This document shows, piece by piece, positions 59,718 through 64,000 of a DNA stretch of 64,000 nt. The stretch is from Haloarcula sebkhae (GTDB taxonomy: Archaea; Halobacteriota; Halobacteria; Halobacteriales; Haloarculaceae), in contig NZ_BMPD01000005.1 in assembly GCF_014647415.1 (NCBI RefSeq), forward strand, positions 1 to 64,000. The letters are read 5' to 3'. The translations under genes were made by a program, and so were the position numbers. Below the pieces are notes generated by a model. That model did not search any database, was not told the origin of the DNA, and was given only the letters and a program-made list of their open reading frames with translations. Every line of letters begins with the position of its first letter. Positions within the stretch are counted from its first letter, which is position 1.

Positions 59718-61321
59718 CGGCGGAACCCATCCTGTTGCTGCTGTCGGAAGTTCTCGACGGCTTGGCCGAGCGGCGACTCCCGGAAGTCGCGACGCCCGTC
59801 GTCCTGGTCACCCAGTTTGGCCGACGCCGTCGGGATGCCTGTCTCGGCATCACGGGCCCAGATGGTCATCATGGCCGCGTCGAGACGGTCCGGCGAGCGG
59901 CCAAGTGCTTCCTTGAGCGTGCTCTTAGGCGTGAGCTTGAGCACCTTCGAGCCCGAGTGGCCACGACTGGCGAGGTGGCGCTCCTCGAACTCCAGTGTGC
60001 GCGCGGCGACCAGCATCTCCTCGTAGAGCTTGCGGTCGTCGATGCTGCCGCCATCCTGAAGCCACTGCCCGAGGAGGTGCAGGCCTTCGGCCCAACAGTC
60101 GTAGAACGACTTAGCCTCGGAGGGCTCACCGCCGGCGTTGAACCGGACGACATCGGGAAAGCGCGCCGAGAGCATGTCGGCCAGGCCCGACCCCTCGCCG
60201 ACGGCGTCGACGGCCGCTGGCGCAACCTCGTAGTCTTGGAACGTCTGGGTGATGGCTTCGGCCTGGTCGACGTGGTCGGTGCCCTGGGCAGTGTAGGGCA
60301 GCTCCAATTGGTCGCCGAAGACGCTGCCTGCGACCGTCTCGTCACCACCGGCACGGGCGACGTCGACGGCCCATGCCTCGGGCTCGGCCGGGTAGTACTG
60401 CGGGTCACGCTCCCACGCCGCTTCGACGTCTGTCTTCGTGAAGGGGCGGTGGGCCCGAGCGCCGGCCGGCGGGACCACGCCAGCCCGACGTCGGTACCAT
60501 CGGGCGTCGAGGTCGTCCCGGAAGTCGGGATGGTCTGGGTCTGAGACTCGTCGGGCTTCCCCGAGGCCGGGCCAGGGTTCATCGTTCCAGGCTTCCCAGT
60601 CCTCGCGGATCATCTCCAGGCCGACCACGCCGGGGATGTAGTCGGCGTCGATCTCGCCGGCGTCGACGCGAACGTTGTGCGCGTCCAGGCTAGAGAACTG
60701 GATGGTGTGCCATCGGTCGGATTCGAGGCGCTCGTACACCGGGTTAGCCTCGTCCTCCGGTGGGTTGCAGATGGCGAGCATCCGGTCGTTGCCGTCAGTG
60801 ATGGACGAGCCCGCGCTGTCGAAGTGCTCCTCAGTGATGTAGGCCTTGTCGGCTTCCTCGATGATGACCAGCATGTGTTCGGCGTGCCGGCCTTCGAGGT
60901 CTCCGGGGTCACGTGGCGAGACAACCTTCGCGAACCAGTCGTCCTCGATTTCGAGCGTGGGCTGGCCGCCGACGTTGGGGGATCCGAGGTCGACCGGCAG
61001 CGCTGCGTTAAGTTCGGCATGCAGCGTCTTCATCGGCCGCCAGACGGCGTCGACGTACTGGCTGTACGACCCGGACGTCCCCAGCACGGTCGAGTTGAGG
61101 TTGGTGACCAGAAAGGCGAGCTTCGCGATGGCCACGCCATAGGACTTGCCCGGGCCGTTTCCCGACATGACTACGACCCGGCGATGCTCGGCCAGCGCCC
61201 GGAGGAGTTCGCGCTGCTGAGCCGTGAGGTTGACGCGAAGAACCTCCTCGGCGAAGTTGATGTATCGGTCAGGCCCATCCGTGTAGCGGGACAGGTCGAT
61301 ATCGACTGCGTCGGCGCTCAT
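59714..61321 (-). CDS. terL: Large terminase subunit
   Basis: A 535-residue packaging motor. Walker A is SGNGPGKSYG (about residues 53-62), Walker B is LVIIEEADKA (about 151-160) and the RNase-H-like nuclease begins WAVDVARAGGDETVAG (first acid D320). The C-terminal half also contains FDVVRFNAGGEPSE-like and ARTLEFEERHLASRG segments. It cuts concatemers and pumps DNA through the portal. Confidence 0.92.
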   Translation of the reverse strand: MSADAVDIDLSRYTDGPDRYINFAEEVLRVNLTAQQRELLRALAEHRRVVVMSGNGPGKSYGVAIAKLAFLVTNLNSTVLGTSGSYSQYVDAVWRPMKTLHAELNAALPVDLGSPNVGGQPTLEIEDDWFAKVVSPRDPGDLEGRHAEHMLVIIEEADKAYITEEHFDSAGSSITDGNDRMLAICNPPEDEANPVYERLESDRWHTIQFSSLDAHNVRVDAGEIDADYIPGVVGLEMIREDWEAWNDEPWPGLGEARRVSDPDHPDFRDDLDARWYRRRAGVVPPAGARAHRPFTKTDVEAAWERDPQYYPAEPEAWAVDVARAGGDETVAGSVFGDQLELPYTAQGTDHVDQAEAITQTFQDYEVAPAAVDAVGEGSGLADMLSARFPDVVRFNAGGEPSEAKSFYDCWAEGLHLLGQWLQDGGSIDDRKLYEEMLVAARTLEFEERHLASRGHSGSKVLKLTPKSTLKEALGRSPDRLDAAMMTIWARDAETGIPTASAKLGDQDDGRRDFRESPLGQAVENFRQQQQDGFRR

Positions 61322-61860
61322 GAGTCACCACCTCCAAAGAGATCGCGTAGGCCCCCAACGCCACCGCCATCGCCGTCAATCTTGTCGTGGGCCTTGATGA
61401 GCTTCCGGACCAAGTCGATCTCCTCCTGGGCGGCTCGGTTGTTCATGCTCAGCGCTTTCGCGAGCTCCTTGATCTGCTTGGCCGACAGTCCGGGCTCGCC
61501 GTTCTTGCGACCCTCCTGAACCATCTTGTCGAATTTGTCGAAGAAGGACTCGGTGTCGGCATCGTTTTTCTCACGGAGATAGCGACGGAGGCGCACCAAT
61601 CGCCAGTTGATGAGTTCCTCCAACTTCTCGGCGTCGTCGACATCGTCGAGCTTTTCAACGGCCTCGCGGTCCTCGTCGGAAAGGTGGTCGCTGAACAGCC
61701 CGTGTTTGAACGTCGTCGACTCTTCGCCGCGGTTGGACTTGCCGCCGTGGATGTCGCACTTACCGTGTTCTCCGATGGCGGCACGGCCGCAGCGCTGCCC
61801 GGACGACTTCGCTGTCGCCTCGCAGCGACCGAACTCAGTGTCTTCGGGATTCTGTGTCAT
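61318..61860 (-). CDS. terS: Small terminase subunit with zinc-finger N terminus
   Basis: A 180-residue protein. The N-terminal region has CEATAKSSGQRCGRAAIGEH and CDIHGGKSNRGE, a zinc-binding module also seen in terminase small subunits; the C-terminal half is helical (AKQIKELAKALSMNNRAAQ). It overlaps terL by 4 nt. It recognises the packaging start site. Confidence 0.8.
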   Translation of the reverse strand: MTQNPEDTEFGRCEATAKSSGQRCGRAAIGEHGKCDIHGGKSNRGEESTTFKHGLFSDHLSDEDREAVEKLDDVDDAEKLEELINWRLVRLRRYLREKNDADTESFFDKFDKMVQEGRKNGEPGLSAKQIKELAKALSMNNRAAQEEIDLVRKLIKAHDKIDGDGGGVGGLRDLFGGGDS

Positions 61861-61896
61861 GGGTGGCTCATGAGGTGAGTATGGGAGATGGGCGGC

Positions 61897-62172
61897 TCAT
61901 GGGGTGATCAGCCAGATGAGTGCCGCCACCGCCCAGGCGTCAATGGCCAGCACGAACGGGATGGCGGCCACACGGGCGAGGAACCCGACCGGCGGGAGGT
62001 ACTCCCACTGCCCGGGCCGCTGTCGATCCCACCGAACCGCGATGGTCACCGCGTTGCGCCAACAGGCCGCGAGTGTCGCGACCAGTAGGGTGATCAGCAG
62101 AAGAGCGTAGCCCAACCCGACAAGCGTCGCGACGGGCGACCGAAACAGTTCGATGAAGGGATTAGGAATCAC
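61897..62172 (-). CDS. Multi-helix membrane protein, holin candidate
   Basis: A 91-residue protein starting at GTG 62172 (GTGA overlap). Two to three helices: about 15-36, 66-85, with a basic loop RWDRQRPGQWE. Three adjacent genes also encode small membrane proteins. One could be the virus lysis protein, but no endolysin or holin family is recognised. Confidence 0.5.
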   Translation of the reverse strand: MIPNPFIELFRSPVATLVGLGYALLLITLLVATLAACWRNAVTIAVRWDRQRPGQWEYLPPVGFLARVAAIPFVLAIDAWAVAALIWLITP

Positions 62173-62252
62173 TTGTCGGCCTCCTCGTCGTCGACGTCGT
62201 CTTGGTCGGCGTCGCGAACCTCGCCGTTCTCGAAAGTCAGTTCCTTACTCAT
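62169..62252 (-). CDS. 27-residue acidic peptide
   Basis: A 27-codon frame MSKELTFENGEVRDADQDD ending in an acidic tail. Its start overlaps the upstream stop by 8 nt and its stop overlaps the downstream GTG, the same coupled design as neighbouring genes. Its shortness keeps confidence moderate. Confidence 0.4.
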   Translation of the reverse strand: MSKELTFENGEVRDADQDDVDDEEADK

Positions 62253-62490
62253 CGTCATCTCCGTCACCGCCTTTGACCTGTTCAGCCTCGTCGAGCGCCG
62301 CGCCGAAGGTGCGCCGGCCGAACACGGCGAACCCAGCGGCGATGACGATGGCGAGGATGACGACCTCCCAGAGCGTGCCGAGCGGGTTGTCGGTGAGCTG
62401 GCCGTGGGCCCACAGCGCGGTGACCGTCGCGATGACTGCTGTCCCGACGGTGGCGCGAAGCGCTCGGTACGGTCGTTGGGGGCGTTGCAT
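62245..62490 (-). CDS. Two-helix membrane protein
   Basis: An 81-residue protein with two helices (about 14-30 and 40-57) and an acidic tail (AALDEAEQVKGGDGDDDE). Its start overlaps the upstream stop (TGATG). It could form a holin pair with its neighbours. No family recognised. Confidence 0.55.
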   Translation of the reverse strand: MQRPQRPYRALRATVGTAVIATVTALWAHGQLTDNPLGTLWEVVILAIVIAAGFAVFGRRTFGAALDEAEQVKGGDGDDDE

Positions 62491-62750
62491 CAGATGGCTC
62501 CTCCCTGCTCGATGACTATTTCGAGCCCCTCAGGACCCAGCACCATTACCGTCATCATCGCGAAGGTTGCCAGCGGCGGAGCTCCAAGCGACATGGCGTA
62601 CACGCCGCCGGACACACCAACCAACTGGATGAGGAGCTTCAGCGTCTTGAAGAGTTTCAGCGTCATCCCGTACTGGCCTCTTAAGCAGGCGTCGAGCGAG
62701 CTGTTGTACTGTGCGAGTTCGTGGCGGAGCGTCGGTTTACGACTGGCCAT
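62490..62750 (-). CDS. Small membrane protein
   Basis: An 86-residue protein with a basic start, then two hydrophobic segments (about 33-57 and 60-78). It begins the run of small membrane genes upstream of terS. No family recognised. Confidence 0.55.
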   Translation of the reverse strand: MASRKPTLRHELAQYNSSLDACLRGQYGMTLKLFKTLKLLIQLVGVSGGVYAMSLGAPPLATFAMMTVMVLGPEGLEIVIEQGGAI

Positions 62751-62902
62751 AGTGGCATTTCACGAGTGCCCGGCTGGGGAGTTGCACCCCGCGCTCGACG
62801 AGCGCACTATGTCCGGGCTGGGCGGTCGGCCAAGAACACACGAAATGGGGGGCCGACCGGTTGACAAGCGATGCGGACCCTACCGCCGGGGTACGTGGCG
62901 GA

Positions 62903-63451
62903 TCATCGGGGCCGGCGAGCGATGGTAACAGCTTCCTCTACGGCTTTCGAAAACGTCGCGAAATCGTCGCCGGCGTAGTCCGGGCGCTGTTTGAGGTCGT
63001 GTACGGCGCCTAGCAACACCGGCCAGTCGTGAGCAATTTCCAGTTCGTCGAGTGTGGCCGAGATCCCCGCTGCCGCAGTGACGGCCTCGCTGCGGGAGCG
63101 CGTCGACGGTGTCCGGTGCGTGTCGACGGTACCGCAGTACCAACACGCCGAGGTGTCATCGTGACTTTCGTCCGGGGGATGTGCGTCTTCGAGACGCTGC
63201 GGAAGCCGAACGTACTCGTAGTACTTCCGGTCGAGAATGTCAAACCGCGAGCCGTTTGGGAGCTCTTCGTCGACGAACGCCTGGATGTCTCGATGCGAGT
63301 AGCCGATCTCGTGGGGGACCTCCTCACGTCGGCGGAGTCGACGGTAGCAGTGTTTGCACACGCCGTCGTTGCGCTCGATGGCGACAGCGAAGACGCGGTC
63401 GGGTGAGAGCGGTTGCTCGGTCCGGTCGCTGGTGGAGTTGGTCGTAGACAT
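62903..63451 (-). CDS. Double zinc-knuckle protein
   Basis: A 182-residue acidic protein starting MSTTNSTSDRTEQPL. Its ligands GVCKHCYRRLRRREEV (CxxC) and SACWYCGTVDTHRT (CxxC with His) suggest one or two zincs. Similar zinc proteins precede the terminase genes of other haloviruses, but the role is unknown. The 62,751-62,902 gap shows no gene. Confidence 0.6.
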   Translation of the reverse strand: MSTTNSTSDRTEQPLSPDRVFAVAIERNDGVCKHCYRRLRRREEVPHEIGYSHRDIQAFVDEELPNGSRFDILDRKYYEYVRLPQRLEDAHPPDESHDDTSACWYCGTVDTHRTPSTRSRSEAVTAAAGISATLDELEIAHDWPVLLGAVHDLKQRPDYAGDDFATFSKAVEEAVTIARRPR

Positions 63452-63502
63452 AGCTGGACAGGACACCGCCGGACGGCGGCTGAGGAAGCAGTCGCTACTA
63501 TA

Positions 63503-63760
63503 TCACTTCTGGGAGGGGTTATATCTCCGCTTAGTCCCGAGTTTCACGACTACCTGTCTGAGGTCCTCAGATTTCCGCGTTCTGAGGAGGTAGTCACAAT
63601 TTTCGAGAGTATCGAGGGCATCGTCGAGTGTACTCTCGGAGAGCTGTGTTTCCCCCTGAAGCTCCTTGCGCGACAGCGGACCCTCATCGTTGAGGACGCG
63701 ATAGACATATTTGGCACTGGGCGGGAGGTCGTCGAACCCTCCCGACTCAGCGCCAGTCAC
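63503..63760 (-). CDS. Winged-helix protein of the late-region start
   Basis: An 85-residue protein starting at GTG 63760, with PPSAKYVYRVLNDEGPLSR and QLSESTLDDALDTLENCDYL forming a winged helix of the MarR-like type. It overlaps the upstream gene by GTGA. It is probably a regulator of late transcription. Confidence 0.68.
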   Translation of the reverse strand: MTGAESGGFDDLPPSAKYVYRVLNDEGPLSRKELQGETQLSESTLDDALDTLENCDYLLRTRKSEDLRQVVVKLGTKRRYNPSQK

Positions 63761-64000
63761 GAAGTTGGCCCACCTCCAGATGGAGATACCACCGCCGATT
63801 GCTCGCCATGTAGGGTAAAGACGCGACGGGCCCACTCCAGCCAATCGAGGCCAGATTCCGATTCGGACAGTAGCGACCGTAAGCGCCGCTTGGCCGCTAC
63901 TTTGAAACTCCCGTTATTGGATAGTACTGATAACGCTGATTTCAAAGTAGCAGAATCGACGGCGTAGGCTACTCCAGCGTGCTGTTCGTACCGTTCGGGA
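63757..64000 (-). CDS. Partial gene at the window edge
   Basis: The minus-strand frame is open from the right edge to its stop at 63757, which overlaps the next start (GTGA). The visible part reads ERYEQHAGVAYAVDSATLKS, then NNGSFKVAAKRRLRSLL and SGLDWLEWARRVF. Its N terminus lies outside. No family recognised. It is acidic and helical as a real gene would be. Confidence 0.55.
   Translation of the reverse strand, partial: PERYEQHAGVAYAVDSATLKSALSVLSNNGSFKVAAKRRLRSLLSESESGLDWLEWARRVFTLHGEQSAVVSPSGGGPTS
63896..63951. repeat. Nested inverted repeat at the window edge
   Basis: GCTACTTTGAAA (63896-63907) and TTTCAAAGTAGC (63940-63951) are perfect 12-bp arms. Inside, CGTTAT (63912-63917) and ATAACG (63930-63935) share the same centre. 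It lies inside the partial coding frame, so it is either a regulatory or replication site within a gene or a sequence coincidence. Confidence 0.45.

Larger units (their letters stand above)
26487..64000. mobile_element. Tailed-virus provirus (left part; right end beyond the window)
   Basis: At least 37.5 kb of viral gene order: integrase, phiH1-type repressor, Orc1/Cdc6, HNH and HerA-like proteins, then the full head-tail set (terS, terL, portal, protease-scaffold, HK97-type capsid, connectors, tail tube, chaperone with frameshift, tape measure, tail tip). Apart from the integrase and one plus-strand early operon almost everything is on the minus strand. The left boundary is placed just before the integrase; no tRNA gene or attachment repeat is visible there, and the right boundary is outside the window. 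Confidence 0.9.

Noticed and set aside
1-64000. CRISPR array or cas genes
   Set aside because: No regular 25-40 bp direct repeats with spacers and no Cas motifs were seen.

Overview
The window is from a halophilic archaeon (class Halobacteria). The evidence is high-GC DNA, very acidic proteins, archaeal information-processing genes (archaeal-type AspRS, GatB, SMC/ScpA, type IA topoisomerase with haloarchaeal zinc repeats, an archaeal geranylgeranylglyceryl phosphate synthase), a HalX-type response regulator, and TATA boxes about 25-30 nt before start codons, as expected for leaderless mRNAs. Gene content fits a Haloarcula-like host, but that placement is inference.

Positions 1 to about 26,330 are ordinary chromosome. 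In order: aspS; a three-gene ABC-2 exporter with a Tat lipoprotein; an Lrp-type regulator, a TrkA-like protein and an APC transporter with universal-stress-protein domains; GGGP synthase; Rieske and zinc-binding small proteins; topA; gatB; a DICT-domain protein; smc-scpA; a site-2-type protease; several small conserved haloarchaeal genes; and a HalX response regulator.

From about 26.5 kb to the right edge lies an incomplete provirus of a tailed archaeal virus (Caudoviricetes, siphovirus-like because there is one tube-type tail protein and no sheath). It begins with a tyrosine integrase on the plus strand. Next is a minus-strand operon of at least twelve overlapping small genes (32.6 to 27.8 kb), many with zinc-binding cysteines and one with a ParB-like domain. 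This operon diverges from a phiH1-type winged-helix repressor whose TATA box lies between two perfect 9-bp inverted half sites. The replication and control section (33.8-40.8 kb) holds a single-repeat TBP-like protein, an Orc1/Cdc6 initiator, a 46-aa basic protein with a palindrome over its TATA box, a four-helix membrane protein, a second minus-strand operon, and a plus-strand operon of a small regulator, an HNH-wHTH protein and a HerA-like ATPase-coiled-coil-wHTH protein. A looser region (40.9-43.4 kb) carries a type IV pilin, about 1 kb of non-coding DNA rich in stem-loops, a MITE and a broken host-type gene. The late operon runs on the minus strand from the right edge to 43.5 kb: two HTH/zinc proteins, small membrane proteins, terS, terL, a KTSC protein, portal, protease-scaffold, major capsid protein, connectors, tail tube, tail-assembly chaperone, tape measure, distal tail proteins, a polyglycine adhesin and a large fibronectin-III tail protein.

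The most notable observations are a complete -1 programmed frameshift signal (slippery GGGAAAC, 7-nt spacer, 8-bp stem) in the tail-chaperone gene immediately before the tape measure; a virus-encoded half TBP that keeps the two DNA-intercalating phenylalanine positions; TATA-centred palindromes at three provirus promoters; and the stem-loop-rich non-coding segment at 42.06-42.75 kb. The right end of the provirus and its attachment sites are outside the window or cannot be seen.
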